The notes under the pieces are model-generated. The model saw only the letters and a program-made list of their open reading frames with translations. It ran no database searches and was not told the origin of the DNA. The position numbers and the translations under genes were made by a program. 64,000 nt of DNA from JAHQVI01 sp963749875 (GTDB lineage: Bacteria; Pseudomonadota; Alphaproteobacteria; Rhizobiales; Rhodomicrobiaceae). The stretch covers positions 1,736,001 to 1,800,000 of the forward strand of contig CAVVOX010000002.1 in assembly GCA_963749875.1 (NCBI GenBank), read 5' to 3'. The number at the start of each line of letters is the position of its first letter. The first letter of the stretch is position 1. Shown in pieces: positions 43,800-55,002 of this stretch.

Positions 43800-44558
43800 G
43801 TGCCCCCCGTGGACCTCACGCCCACAATTATCGCCTTGATCATGGGCATTCTGCTGCTGGCCGGCGGCATCAAAGGGCTGATCGGCGTCGGGCTGCCAAC
43901 CGTATCCGTCGCTCTCCTCATCAACGTCATCACCATCAGAGACGCGCTTACCATCATCATCATCCCGGCGATCGCCGCAAATGTCTGGCAGGCGGCGGCC
44001 GGAGGGCATGGGCTCGCAATCCTGAGACGGTTCTGGCCGCTCCTGCTTTGCCTGTGCATCACGACCTGGTTGGGTGTCGATGTGCTCGCGGGGGCCGACC
44101 AGCGATTGATGAGCGGCTTCTTCGGCCTCGTGCTGCTCATCTATGCCGCGATCAGCCTGATCCGGCCGGCACCGCCGCCGCCCGGCAGGGCCGAGAGCTG
44201 GCTTGCGCCGCTTGTCGGCACGATCAACGGCGTCTTGAATGGAATGACTGGATCCTATGTGATCCCAGGCGTTCTCTACATGCAGGCGCTCGGCCTCAAA
44301 CGCGATGAGCTGATCCAGGCGATGGGCGTCCTGTTTCTGACCTCCACGCTTGCGCTCGGCGTCTCGCTCGTTGGCCATCATGTCATGGACCGCGGCCATG
44401 CCCTCCTGTCGGCGGTCGCGCTTATTCCTTCGCTCGCCGGCTACACGATCGGTCAGCACTATCGCTGGCGGCTGTCGGAGGAGCGATTCCGCCGGGTCTT
44501 TTTCACCGGCCTCCTGCTGCTCGGAGCGTATACGTTCCTCAGCCGGATCATTTTCTAA
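43800..44558 (+). CDS. Sulfite exporter TauE/SafE family (TSUP) permease
   Basis: 252 residues with seven to eight hydrophobic segments. TSUP pattern: N-terminal AGGIKGLIGVGLPTVSVALL and the second-half repeat GTINGVLNGMTGSYVIPGVLYMQALGLKRDELIQAMGVLFLTST. Likely exports or imports a sulfur-containing or other organic anion. GTG start at 43800; a GTG nine bases later is an alternative. The stop is followed by inverted copy C of the palindromic repeat. Confidence 0.9.
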   Translation: MPPVDLTPTIIALIMGILLLAGGIKGLIGVGLPTVSVALLINVITIRDALTIIIIPAIAANVWQAAAGGHGLAILRRFWPLLLCLCITTWLGVDVLAGADQRLMSGFFGLVLLIYAAISLIRPAPPPPGRAESWLAPLVGTINGVLNGMTGSYVIPGVLYMQALGLKRDELIQAMGVLFLTSTLALGVSLVGHHVMDRGHALLSAVALIPSLAGYTIGQHYRWRLSEERFRRVFFTGLLLLGAYTFLSRIIF

Positions 44559-44561
44559 CCG

Positions 44562-44665
44562 CTAGCTCACCCCTCATTCAAGTGGCGTCACCTGAGCGAG
44601 GTTAAGTTGATCTATATCAACAAGTTAGCGCAACGTGCGTCCATCCCCGCCTTCGCGGGGACATG
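44562..44665 (-). repeat. Dispersed palindromic repeat, copy C (inverted)
   Basis: On the minus strand this aligns with copy A: TCCCCGC/GCGGGGA hairpin (44644-44661), GTTGCGCTAACTT, TAGATCAAC, CCTCG...CACTTGAATGAGG. The outer arm is degraded but CTAG (44562-44565) is kept. It sits between convergent genes (TSUP stop 44558, DUF429 stop 44683), consistent with a bidirectional terminator role. Confidence 0.8.
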
Positions 44666-44682
44666 CTCGGACAAGCGTTGCG

Positions 44683-45408
44683 CTATGCCCAGATCTCCAT
44701 GCGCAGCCCCTTGGGATCGATCATCGGATCGTCGGGAAAGCGGCGCGCCTCGCCGCGAAGCACACGACGCGCCGTCCAGGCGCAGGCGCAGGCATCGAGG
44801 AAATCGTCCTCGCCGGCATCCGAGCGACGGAAGGGGGATGCAGCAAGAAAGTCTGCGGAAAAGCCGGCCTTCACCAGAAGCCGCCGGCGAAGATCGAGGC
44901 CCGGCGCATAGCTTTTTGACTTCACCTTTTTCGGTTCGGTGAGCGGCTGCTCCCCGTTCATCGCCCAGAACGCGCCTTCGGGATGGGATTCGACGATCCG
45001 CGCCTGCGCTTCGGGACTCATGACCGCATCGACCTCCCTGATCTTCGGAAAAATATGAAAGCACTGCTTCGAGACCTTCCGCTGCGGGTCGGAATGGGCG
45101 AGAGCCGCCTCACAGGCCCGCACATAGTCGGTCTCGGCGAGCGCTGCGCGCGCGGGCACGGAGAACACCGAGGATTGCCGCTCACCGATCTGGCGGCGCA
45201 GAGCGCGGTCACATCCTCTGCCGCCCGGACCCGCAAATGCGGCGACGCCAATCGGGATATCGACGGCGATCTGCCTGATTTCCTTCATTGCGACGATGTC
45301 CGCGAAGATCGGGGCGATGAATGCGCGTTCGGGACGGCCTGTTTCGGCATCGGTGAGCACGCAGGCCCAGCCTTTCCGGCAACCGTCAGCCCCTGCAACC
45401 AGGCTCAT
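44683..45408 (-). CDS. DUF429 domain protein
   Basis: 241 residues. Conserved DUF429 features: VAGADGCRKGWACVL at the N-terminus, EIRQIAVDIPIGV (RNase H-like acidic strand), CDRALRRQIG, SVFSVPARAAL, FHIFPKIREVD, ESHPEGAFWAMNG and DDFLDACACAWTARR. An RNase H-like fold with conserved acidic residues suggests a nuclease or phosphotransfer role, unproven. Its ATG overlaps the pdxY stop by four bases (ATGA), so they are co-translated. Confidence 0.9.
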   Translation of the reverse strand: MSLVAGADGCRKGWACVLTDAETGRPERAFIAPIFADIVAMKEIRQIAVDIPIGVAAFAGPGGRGCDRALRRQIGERQSSVFSVPARAALAETDYVRACEAALAHSDPQRKVSKQCFHIFPKIREVDAVMSPEAQARIVESHPEGAFWAMNGEQPLTEPKKVKSKSYAPGLDLRRRLLVKAGFSADFLAASPFRRSDAGEDDFLDACACAWTARRVLRGEARRFPDDPMIDPKGLRMEIWA

Positions 45409-46244
45409 GACGGCTCAAGCGGCAGCGGGGAGAACGGCCAGGGTCCCGCCCCCGCCCAGCTTTCCTGACTTCCCACGAGATCGAGTTCATCCCGGCCTTC
45501 GCTCGCGCCGATCACCGCTTCGGTGGCGCTGGTCGCCAAAGCTAAGGCGTCACATGGCGCCTCCGAGCGCAGGAGGTGAGCGAAAAAAAGCGCCGCAATG
45601 AAATCACCCGTGCCATGCGGAACCGCCTCTCGCAGATAGACGACCGTCTGCCATGCCCCTTCATCGCTGACGAGCAGATTGATGAGCGTGCCTTCCGCCT
45701 TGTTCGGAGCCGAAGTCGCCAGCACCATCGCGCCGAGCGAACGGGCCGCCGCGACTGCATCGGCGCGCGTTGCGACGCGCCCACTCGTCAGCCAGCCGAG
45801 TTCGAAGCGATTGGGCGTCACAATGTCGGCGAGGGGCATCAGCCGATCGCGCAAGGCGGCCGCGGCATCCTCGGCGACATAGAGCCCGCCCGGTTCATCT
45901 CCAAGAATCGGATCGCAGCAATAGAGCAAATCCTGCCTGACAGTCTTCATGCGCTCGATCAGCCCCGAGGCAAATTCCGCATGCGCAGCACTCGGCAGGT
46001 AGCCCGTGAAGATCGCATCGACCTCGCCCAGAAAGCCGTTGGCCTCCAACGCTGACACCATCTGCCCCAGAAGCTGCGGATTGACGCGCTCGCCCGCCCA
46101 GGCTTCACAATCGGGACGGTTCGATAGGATAATGGTCGGCAGCGCAATGACGTCGATGCCGAGCCGTTGCCACACGAACATATTCGCCGAATGACCGACA
46201 TGGCCGCGAGCGACCTGCGATGACAAGCTGAGAACCGTTGGCAT
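45405..46244 (-). CDS. pdxY: Pyridoxal kinase
   Basis: 279 residues; phosphorylates pyridoxal in B6 salvage. PfkB-like features: VLSLSSQVARGHVGHSANMFVWQRLG, LPTIILSNRPD, IFTGYLPSAAHAEFA, YCCDPILGDEPGGLYV, DIVTPNRFELGWLTSG and the anion-hole EAVPHGTGDFIAALF with catalytic Asp in GTGD. Complete. Promoter side faces the divergent CitE-like gene. Confidence 0.95.
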   Translation of the reverse strand: MPTVLSLSSQVARGHVGHSANMFVWQRLGIDVIALPTIILSNRPDCEAWAGERVNPQLLGQMVSALEANGFLGEVDAIFTGYLPSAAHAEFASGLIERMKTVRQDLLYCCDPILGDEPGGLYVAEDAAAALRDRLMPLADIVTPNRFELGWLTSGRVATRADAVAAARSLGAMVLATSAPNKAEGTLINLLVSDEGAWQTVVYLREAVPHGTGDFIAALFFAHLLRSEAPCDALALATSATEAVIGASEGRDELDLVGSQESWAGAGPWPFSPLPLEPS

Positions 46245-46372
46245 AACAGGCTTTCCGTTACGGGGTCTATTTCACCGGATAGGTGTCACGTATCCTATGG
46301 CGCAGCAGGTACTGTACTGCTCGCTTATTCAAACTCAAGGTCAGACTATTTCAAACTCGAGGTCAAACGATC

Positions 46373-47254
46373 ATGATCCGTCCTCGCAGAAGCGTTCTCT
46401 ACATGCCCGGCTCCAATGCGCGCGCCCTGGAAAAGGCAAAGACATTGGCCGCAGACGCGCTTGTATTCGATCTGGAAGATGCTGTTGCGCCGGACGCGAA
46501 GGAGATGGCGCGCGAGCAGGTCGTCGCCGCCGCAAGAAGCAAAGATTATGGAGAACGGGAAATTCTTATCCGCGTCAACGGCCTGGATACGTCCTGGGGA
46601 CAAGATGACCTCTCCGCCGCAGCGACGGCCGGGGCCAATGGCATTCTGCTCCCCAAGGTTCAAGCGCCCGGCGATCTGGAGGCCGCGCGCACGGTGCTGC
46701 GCAAGGCCGGCGCCATGCCCGATCAGGCGATCTGGGCGATGATGGAGACCCCTTTCGCCGTGCTGAACGCCGCGACGATCGCCGCCGCCGGGCCGGGCGA
46801 ATATCCGCTCGCGGTCATGGTCATGGGAACGAACGACCTTGCCAAGGAGACGAGAGCCTCGCTCGGCGGCGGACGGCCCGGCATGCTCGCCTGGCTTTCA
46901 ATCTGCGTTGCGGCGGCGCGCGCCTATGGAATTGACGTTATCGATGGTGTTTTTAACGGAATCGGTGACGAAGCGGGGCTTCGGGCCGAACTGGAACAGG
47001 GGCGTCTTCTCGGCATGGACGGCAAGACCCTCATCCATCCCAGCCAGATCGAGCCGTGCAACGAAGCCTTCACCCCGCCGGCCGAGGAAATCGAATGGGC
47101 GCGCAAGATCGTCTCCGCCTTTGCCGAGCCGGAAAATGCTGGCAAGGGCGTGATCAAGCTGGAAGGCAAGATGGTGGAGCTGCTTCATGCCGAGGTCGCA
47201 AAGCGGACGGTCGCCATCGCCGAAGCCATTGCCGAGCGCGAAATTTCGGCTTAA
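46373..47254 (+). CDS. HpcH/HpaI aldolase family, CitE-like CoA lyase
   Basis: 293 residues of the citrate lyase beta-subunit/malyl-CoA lyase family. Features: RRSVLYMPGSNARALEKAKTLAADALVFDLEDAVAPDAK (Mg-binding Glu/Asp), ILIRVNGLDT, NGILLPKVQAPGDLEAA, WAMMETPFAVLNA, MVMGTNDLAKETRA, DVIDGVFNGIGD and LGMDGKTLIHPSQI. It lacks other citrate lyase genes nearby, so it is probably a malyl-CoA, methylmalyl-CoA or citramalyl-CoA lyase or thioesterase. ATG at 46373 with GAGG upstream. A small lipoprotein gene follows by nine bases. Confidence 0.92.
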   Translation: MIRPRRSVLYMPGSNARALEKAKTLAADALVFDLEDAVAPDAKEMAREQVVAAARSKDYGEREILIRVNGLDTSWGQDDLSAAATAGANGILLPKVQAPGDLEAARTVLRKAGAMPDQAIWAMMETPFAVLNAATIAAAGPGEYPLAVMVMGTNDLAKETRASLGGGRPGMLAWLSICVAAARAYGIDVIDGVFNGIGDEAGLRAELEQGRLLGMDGKTLIHPSQIEPCNEAFTPPAEEIEWARKIVSAFAEPENAGKGVIKLEGKMVELLHAEVAKRTVAIAEAIAEREISA

Positions 47255-47263
47255 ACGAGGGAC

Positions 47264-47632
47264 ATGATCGTGCTGCGTATTGCCCTCCCCCTTCTGCCGC
47301 TCGCGCTTTTGGCCGGGTGCAGCGAGGCGGCGGAAACCGTGCAACTGGCTCATAGCGGCATCGCGGACACGAAAACGGCTGCGCAGCGGATCTGTACCAC
47401 CGTCGGCGCAGTCGCCACCGGCTTTGGCGAAGAGAAAGCGACACATTTTGCTGAGCGCAATCTCGGCCTGGCCGTCAGCGCGGCCAAGGACCGGCTGGTT
47501 CGGCAGGGCGCGAAAGGCTTTTCCGTCGAAAAGCCGAAGGTAACCTGCGAAGGCTATATCGACTTCGGCGCTGCCTTGGGCCAGGAACACAAATGCCACG
47601 CCGTCACCCGGCTTTGCGGCCAGAAGGTCTAA
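47264..47632 (+). CDS. Small putative lipoprotein
   Basis: 122 residues with a type II signal: MIVLRIALPLLPLALLAGCS, lipobox LAGC, so anchored to a membrane. The mature part has four cysteines (RICTTVGA, VTCEGYID, HKCHAVTRLCGQK) that may form disulfides. No family recognised. Nine bases after the CitE-like gene, with GAGG upstream. Confidence 0.8.
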   Translation: MIVLRIALPLLPLALLAGCSEAAETVQLAHSGIADTKTAAQRICTTVGAVATGFGEEKATHFAERNLGLAVSAAKDRLVRQGAKGFSVEKPKVTCEGYIDFGAALGQEHKCHAVTRLCGQKV

Positions 47633-47756
47633 ATCGGCCTCGAACGTCTTGTCAGCGAGGCCGGGCTTATCCACATCCGGCGCACAAAGTTGCGCGGCCT
47701 GCAGCCGCTTTTCCCGAATCGCTTAAAATCGCGCCCGCAATAGAGGTCGCTCATAC

Positions 47757-49676
47757 ATGCGCTTCCCGCCATCCCTGCTCGACGAGATCCGCGCCAGGCT
47801 GCCGGTGAGCCATATCGTCGGACGGCGCGTCAAACTGAAACGGCAAGGGCGGGAATATGTCGGCCTTTCGCCCTTCAAGCAGGAAAAGACCCCTTCCTTT
47901 ACCGTCAACGACCACAAGGGCTTCTATCATTGTTTCGCCAGCGGCGAGCATGGCGACATCTTCACCTTTCTGATGAAGACCGACGGGCTGTCTTTTCCCG
48001 AAGCGGTGGAACGGCTTGCGCGTGAGGCCGGGGTGGAAATGCCCAAGGCGAGCCGGGAAGCGGAGGCGCGCGAAGCCACGGCCGTCACGCTCCGGAAGAT
48101 CACCGAAGCCTCCTGCGCCTTTTTTCAAAAAGCACTCGCCGGTCCCGAAGGCCGCGAAGCCCGCGCCTATCTCGACCGGCGCAGCTTATCGGGTGCGGAG
48201 ATCGAACGCTTCCGGCTTGGCTATGCACCGCCGGGGCGGCACACTTTGAAGGAATATCTGGCCGCGAAGGGATTTCGCCAGGAGGATATGGCGGCCTCAG
48301 GAATGCTGATCGCCGGAGACGATATTCCGGTCAGCTATGACCGCTTCCGCAACCGGCTGATCTTTCCCATCACCAATTTGAAAGGCGAGGTTATTGCCTT
48401 CGGCGGACGGGCGCTTGCCGAGGATCAGCAGCCCAAATATCTGAATTCGCCGGAAACCCCGCTCTTTCACAAAGGCTCCGTGCTCTTCAACGCAGCGCTA
48501 GCGCGCAAGGCCGTGCATGAGCGAGCCGGCGTGATCGTCGCCGAGGGCTATATGGACGTCATCGCCCTGACGCGCGCCGGGTTCCCCAACGCCGTCGCAC
48601 CGCTCGGCACTGCGCTGACGCCGGAGCAACTGACCCTGCTCTGGCGTATGGCGGATGAGCCCTTGCTTTGCTTCGATGGCGACGCGGCGGGCATCAAGGC
48701 GGCCTGCCGCGCGTTGGAGACGGCGCTGCCGCATCTCCGCCCCGGCAAGAGCCTCACATTCGCTTTGCTTCCCGAGGGGCTCGATCCGGATGACCTGCTC
48801 CGGCAGCGAGGCCGTGAGGCGGTGGAAGAGGCGCTGCGGGCCTCCCGGCCGCTTGTGGAGATCCTTTGGGCCAAAGAGCTGAGTGCGGGCGACTGGGCGA
48901 CGCCCGAGCGCCGTGCGCATTTCGAGCAGCGGCTGCACGAAATGGTTGCCCTGATCGGCGATGCAACCGTCCGGCAGTATTATGCGCAGGAGATGAAACG
49001 CCGTCTCCGCGAGCATTTTGGCGGCTACGTGCCGCAAAGCCATGCGGGTCGGGGCAAGGGACAACGGCCGGAGCGTTTTGGCGGCAGGACGTCTCACCGC
49101 GAGGTCGCGAGCGGGGGCTTCCTGGGAACGAAACGGCCTGCCCTTGCGCAAGCGGCCGCCATACCCAGCTCGGCGCTGGCCGAAAGCGCGCTGATCCGTA
49201 CTGCGGGACACGATCTGCCGCATCGCGAAGTGTTGATCCTGCGGACGCTGCTCAATCATCCCTGGCTGCTTGACGACGCCGCCGAAGACGTCGCCGCAAT
49301 TCACCTGGAGTTGCCTGTGTTGCAAAGGCTCCGCGACGCGATTTTAACCGCGTATTGTAGCCAAAATCCCCTTGACAAGGAAGTCTTGCACTATCAATTG
49401 GAGAAGCTGGGTTACTCTGGTCTCTTAGCCCGGATTGAGCGCGCCATTACGCACAACAGCGATTGGGATACGCAGCCCGAAGCGTCTCGTGAGGACGTCG
49501 TGAGTGGCTGGCGGCACAGGCTGGCGCTGCACCGTAAGTTGGAATTGAGACGGGAGCTGGAGTTGGCTGAACGAGCTTACGAAATCGAACAATCTGAGGA
49601 AAATTATCTGAAGCTGCAGGACCTGTCTCGACAGGTCTGGGGCGCTGACGGTGCGGAACTGGCTGCGGATGGCTAA
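47757..49676 (+). CDS. dnaG: DNA primase
   Basis: 639 residues; makes RNA primers at replication forks. N-terminal zinc-finger-like domain (1-100), catalytic core with LYFPITNLKGEVIAFGGRAL-type segment (IFPITNLKGEVIAFGGRAL), TOPRIM motifs VIVAEGYMDVIAL and LCFDGDAAG, and a C-terminal DnaB-interacting region. Three of four CHC2 zinc ligands are missing: Ser38 and Lys41 in SPFKQEKTPSF, Cys59 retained, Ser62 in HCFASGEHGD. Loss of these ligands is, from memory, seen in other alphaproteobacterial primases. rpoD follows, the classic macromolecular-synthesis pair. Confidence 0.96.
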   Translation: MRFPPSLLDEIRARLPVSHIVGRRVKLKRQGREYVGLSPFKQEKTPSFTVNDHKGFYHCFASGEHGDIFTFLMKTDGLSFPEAVERLAREAGVEMPKASREAEAREATAVTLRKITEASCAFFQKALAGPEGREARAYLDRRSLSGAEIERFRLGYAPPGRHTLKEYLAAKGFRQEDMAASGMLIAGDDIPVSYDRFRNRLIFPITNLKGEVIAFGGRALAEDQQPKYLNSPETPLFHKGSVLFNAALARKAVHERAGVIVAEGYMDVIALTRAGFPNAVAPLGTALTPEQLTLLWRMADEPLLCFDGDAAGIKAACRALETALPHLRPGKSLTFALLPEGLDPDDLLRQRGREAVEEALRASRPLVEILWAKELSAGDWATPERRAHFEQRLHEMVALIGDATVRQYYAQEMKRRLREHFGGYVPQSHAGRGKGQRPERFGGRTSHREVASGGFLGTKRPALAQAAAIPSSALAESALIRTAGHDLPHREVLILRTLLNHPWLLDDAAEDVAAIHLELPVLQRLRDAILTAYCSQNPLDKEVLHYQLEKLGYSGLLARIERAITHNSDWDTQPEASREDVVSGWRHRLALHRKLELRRELELAERAYEIEQSEENYLKLQDLSRQVWGADGAELAADG

Positions 49677-50005
49677 AACCACGCAGAGCCGGAGAAACCT
49701 TAATAATAACAAACCTGGCTTCAATATCTGTTAACTCTGGTCGATTAGCCGTGAATTCGAGGCCATGAATTTGATTCGTTCGGCAATTCCTTTCAGCAGG
49801 CGTCTGCAACTCCTCTGTGCGAGACCCGAGCAGAATTTTGATCATGAGTTCGGGAAGACGGCGGGCATCAGCGCGCGTGTTCGTCCCCGGCAGGATCGGT
49901 AATTTAGCGCGTCCGCTTTCCGCTCTCCCTCACCGGCATGGGGAACGGGAACGGGCGTAGGATTTGTTTGGAAGCCATTACGACGGCGACCATCTGGAGT
50001 TGAGG
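49677..50005. other. Intergenic region between dnaG and rpoD
   Basis: 329 bases. AT-rich at the left end, expected to hold rpoD promoters, none assigned. A TTG at 49964 in the rpoD frame would extend the protein by 14 residues but lacks a good ribosome-binding site. Confidence 0.5.
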
Positions 50006-52027
<2,022 letters not shown>

Positions 52028-52112
52028 GGCTCGTACTGAAGTCAAGCTACGTGGGCCGTCAACCCTTACGGAGAAAACTGTAGCTTTGATCAGATCCTTT
52101 GAGCGCAAAGAA

Positions 52113-52313
52113 ATGGGTAGGAACTCTGTGCACGAGGAGATCGGGGCCACCTACAGTGTATTTCGAAATGATGATAAAATCTTCATTCAGATTGATAGTT
52201 ACGGAAGAAATACACGAGAGATTCCAGGAAAAAAGAGCCAAACCTTCCAGTTAGATCGCACTGGCGCTGAGGCGCTATTCACAATTCTGAAAAGGGAATT
52301 CAACCTGAAATAG
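52113..52313 (+). CDS. Small conserved protein of unknown function
   Basis: 66 residues from ATG 52113: MGRNSVHEEIGATYSVFRND, then KIFIQIDSYGRNTREIPGKKSQTFQL with a C-terminal ALFTILKREFNLK. Small alphaproteobacterial proteins with the pattern IQIxTYGxxxREIPGKxSQ...FxLxREF exist and are sometimes wrongly labelled methionyl-tRNA formyltransferase. A TTG at 52086 would add nine residues. The gene is markedly AT-richer than its neighbours, suggesting acquisition, and stands alone after rpoD. Confidence 0.7.
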   Translation: MGRNSVHEEIGATYSVFRNDDKIFIQIDSYGRNTREIPGKKSQTFQLDRTGAEALFTILKREFNLK

Positions 52314-52460
52314 TTGACCGGACTTGCGGCCGGAAACTTCAGACTTTCCTGGGCAACTTAACGATAGAATCTGTCTGAATTGGGCTGCCTGCGCCGGACG
52401 GTGCGGGTCGCCTCTTTTGCGCAGCGAGCGGTCACGCCCCTTATAGCAACTGAGCTCAGC

Positions 52461-53390
52461 TCAGACCGTCAATGCGGTTGCCGTCTGCTCGATCTCGTCA
52501 AGCTGACGCATGGTGGCTTCATAGCCTTCCGCGATGGCCGGCTTGGATTTGTGAAAATCGAAGAGACCCATTTCGCTGAGCCGCGGCGTGATGATGATGT
52601 CGGGCGGATCGCCGGCGAGCCGCGCCCGCGCAATCCGGTCCTGCGTCACGTTGAACGCTTCGAGAAGCACGCGCGTGATGCCCGGAGCGTTCTCGCCGTT
52701 GCCCTTGCCGAAGACCTGGTGACGCAGATTGCGCAACAAGGGAATCCTCCGCCTCTTCGGCGGCTCGGCGACCGGCAGCTCTATGCCGCTTGCGTCGAGC
52801 GAGGTTGCCTCCATAGGCGTCAGGGCCGTGCGGGAAATGCCGCCATGATGCAGATTGACCGCAATCACCAGACTCGCCTCCATCGCCCGGCAGACAGCAA
52901 CCGGCACAGGGTTCACGAAAGCGCCGTCCATCAGCCAGCGGCCATTGATCTGGACCGGCCGGAAGAGGCCCGGCAGCGCGTAAGAGGCGCGTATGGCGGA
53001 AACGATCGGGCCTTTGGTCAGCCAGATTTCCCGGCCGGAGCCGATCTCGGTGGCGACCGCGACAAAAGTCTGTTCCAGATTTTCGATCTCGATCCCGTCA
53101 AGCTCGGTATCGAGGGTCTGGCTCAGCTTTGTACCCGACAGCAATCCGCCGCTCGAAATATCGAGATCGAGGAAACGTAGCATGCTGCGCGGCGTCAACC
53201 GAGTGACGAACGCCTCGAGTTCGTCCAGCTTGCCGGCTGCATAACACCCGCCGACGATCGCGCCGATCGAGGTTCCCGCGATAACCTTAGGCACCAGGCC
53301 ATAAGCCGTTAACGCTTTCAGAACCCCGATATGGGCCCAGCCGCGGGCTGCACCCCCGCCAAGCGCTACTGCAATCTTGTTGCGATCCAT
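52461..53390 (-). CDS. Patatin-like phospholipase (RssA/YchK-like)
   Basis: 309-residue serine lipid hydrolase with a Ser-Asp dyad. Oxyanion hole GGGAARGWAHIGVL (11-24), nucleophile Ser41 in IAGTSIGAIVGG, and Asp155 in RWLMDGAFVNPVPV. No signal peptide, so cytoplasmic or membrane-associated. Divergent from the zinc-finger gene. Substrate not predictable beyond acyl lipids. Confidence 0.93.
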   Translation of the reverse strand: MDRNKIAVALGGGAARGWAHIGVLKALTAYGLVPKVIAGTSIGAIVGGCYAAGKLDELEAFVTRLTPRSMLRFLDLDISSGGLLSGTKLSQTLDTELDGIEIENLEQTFVAVATEIGSGREIWLTKGPIVSAIRASYALPGLFRPVQINGRWLMDGAFVNPVPVAVCRAMEASLVIAVNLHHGGISRTALTPMEATSLDASGIELPVAEPPKRRRIPLLRNLRHQVFGKGNGENAPGITRVLLEAFNVTQDRIARARLAGDPPDIIITPRLSEMGLFDFHKSKPAIAEGYEATMRQLDEIEQTATALTV

Positions 53391-53540
53391 CCGCCGCTTT
53401 TCCTTTTAGCTCAGCTTAAGCCAAGAAATCGCCAGAAAAGCCTTACGATTCGATTTTATCAGAAACAGGTTGCGGACGGTGAGCCGATACGGCAGCATCC
53501 GCGCGGATCAACAGAAATTAAGAAACGGACCGGCCCAATC

Positions 53541-53798
53541 ATGGCGACCTATGGCGTGCCGCATTTCTGCAATGATATCGGTGTGGAGAAAATTCATATT
53601 GGCGTGAAGGAATTTCAATGTATGGGCGCCCGGCCGCCGGCCGACCATCCCCATGTCTATCTCGATATGGGCTCCGACAACCAGATCGTTTGTCCTTACT
53701 GTTCAACGCTTTACGTTTACGATCCGAACCTGGGGGCCGATCAGTCGGACCCGCCCTATTGCCTTTATCAAAACGACGATAATCACGTCGTAGCATGA
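53541..53798 (+). CDS. CHCC-type zinc-finger protein (NDUFS6-like)
   Basis: 85 residues ending a conserved zf-CHCC domain: GVKEFQCMGARPPADHPHVYLDMG and IVCPYCSTLYVYD give Cys...His...Cys-x-x-Cys. Alphaproteobacterial homologues resemble the mitochondrial complex I subunit NDUFS6, and may be linked to respiratory complex assembly. ATG 53541 preferred; the open frame extends upstream without conservation. The monooxygenase gene starts 16 bases downstream. Confidence 0.88.
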   Translation: MATYGVPHFCNDIGVEKIHIGVKEFQCMGARPPADHPHVYLDMGSDNQIVCPYCSTLYVYDPNLGADQSDPPYCLYQNDDNHVVA

Positions 53799-53814
53799 GT
53801 CACGTGTCAGGCGC

Positions 53815-55002
53815 ATGACGCCCGGCGGATCAAAGAACGCGCCCATTCTGATCGCCGGCGGCGGTATTGGCGGCCTGAGCGCCGCAATCGCTCTGGCAGA
53901 GCGTGGCCTGCATGTTCTGGTCCTCGAAGCGGAGCCCGAATTCGCCGAAATCGGCGCCGGCATTCAGATCGGGCCGAATGGCAGCCGCATCCTTCGCGCC
54001 TGGGGCCTGGGCGACGCGCTCGCCCGCCAAGCCGCACGGCCAGAGCGCATTCTGATCAGGGATGGCCGAAAGGGCCGGAGGCTTGCGGCAATCCCACTTG
54101 GAGATCAGGCCGAGGCGCGTTATGGGGCGCCTTATTACGTCGCCGAGCGGCGGGTTCTGCATCGGATTCTGCTCGACAAAGCCCTCACCAAAGCCGAAGT
54201 CGAAATCTTGAGCGGCTTTCGGATTGCAAGCTTCAGCTGGCTCCGGACCGGTATTGCCGTCATGTCGGCCAGCGGCCGGGAGGCTCACGGCCAGGCGCTG
54301 ATCGGCGCCGACGGTGTTCACTCCCAATTGCGAACGCTGCTTTTTGGCAGACCGCCCGCCTATTCGGGACGCAATGCCTGGCGGGCCATCGCGCCCCTGG
54401 ACGCGGCCGACGAACCATCGCATGCGGCGGTCAATCTCTGGTTCGGGCCGAATGCGCATCTGGTTCATTATGCCTGCGGCCCCGATGGCCCGCTGAATGC
54501 GGTCGCCTTTACGGGCGGCCCGCCAGCCTCTCCCGGGTGGGGCGCCAGGGGCGACCGGAACGCCTTGACCTCAGCCTTCGCCGAATGGGCGGAGGCACCG
54601 CGCAGCCTGCTTTCCCGCTTCGATCATTGGGCGATCTGGCCGCTCCTCCGTTTGCCGCCGCTCAAACGCTGGGGCGAGGAGCGGGTCACGCTGCTCGGCG
54701 ATGCCGCTCATCCTCTGATGCCCTTCCTCGCCTCCGGCGCGGTGATGGCCATCGAAGATGCGGCGGTTCTTGCGGCAGAACTGGCGCGCTCTCCGCGGGA
54801 CATCGAGGCAGCGTTCAGGCGCTATGAGACGCGGCGCATGCCCCGTGTCAGCCGGGTCCAGAAGGCATCGGAACGCATGGGCGAAATCTATCAGATGACC
54901 GGCGCCATGAGACTGGCCCGCAATCTGACGCTCGGCGCATTGCCGACCAGCCTCCTGGTCTCGCGCAACGATTGGCTCTACGGCTATTGCGTCGAGGCCT
55001 GA
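53815..55002 (+). CDS. FAD-dependent monooxygenase (salicylate hydroxylase-like)
   Basis: 395-residue group A flavoprotein hydroxylase. FAD motif ILIAGGGIGGLSAAIALAERG at the N-terminus, the DG motif ALIGADGVHSQLR, and GDAAHPLMPFLASGAVMAIEDAAVLA near 290-315. Hydroxylates an aromatic ring or acts on a ubiquinone-like precursor; the specific substrate cannot be told. Directly downstream of the zinc-finger gene and probably co-transcribed. Its 3' end overlaps the convergent lipoprotein gene by 19 bases. Confidence 0.92.
   Translation: MTPGGSKNAPILIAGGGIGGLSAAIALAERGLHVLVLEAEPEFAEIGAGIQIGPNGSRILRAWGLGDALARQAARPERILIRDGRKGRRLAAIPLGDQAEARYGAPYYVAERRVLHRILLDKALTKAEVEILSGFRIASFSWLRTGIAVMSASGREAHGQALIGADGVHSQLRTLLFGRPPAYSGRNAWRAIAPLDAADEPSHAAVNLWFGPNAHLVHYACGPDGPLNAVAFTGGPPASPGWGARGDRNALTSAFAEWAEAPRSLLSRFDHWAIWPLLRLPPLKRWGEERVTLLGDAAHPLMPFLASGAVMAIEDAAVLAAELARSPRDIEAAFRRYETRRMPRVSRVQKASERMGEIYQMTGAMRLARNLTLGALPTSLLVSRNDWLYGYCVEA

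Noticed and set aside
42384..44459. 691-codon open frame on the minus strand
   Set aside because: Antisense to the AbrB-type, asd and TSUP genes, all unmistakable; spans three genes and their spacers.
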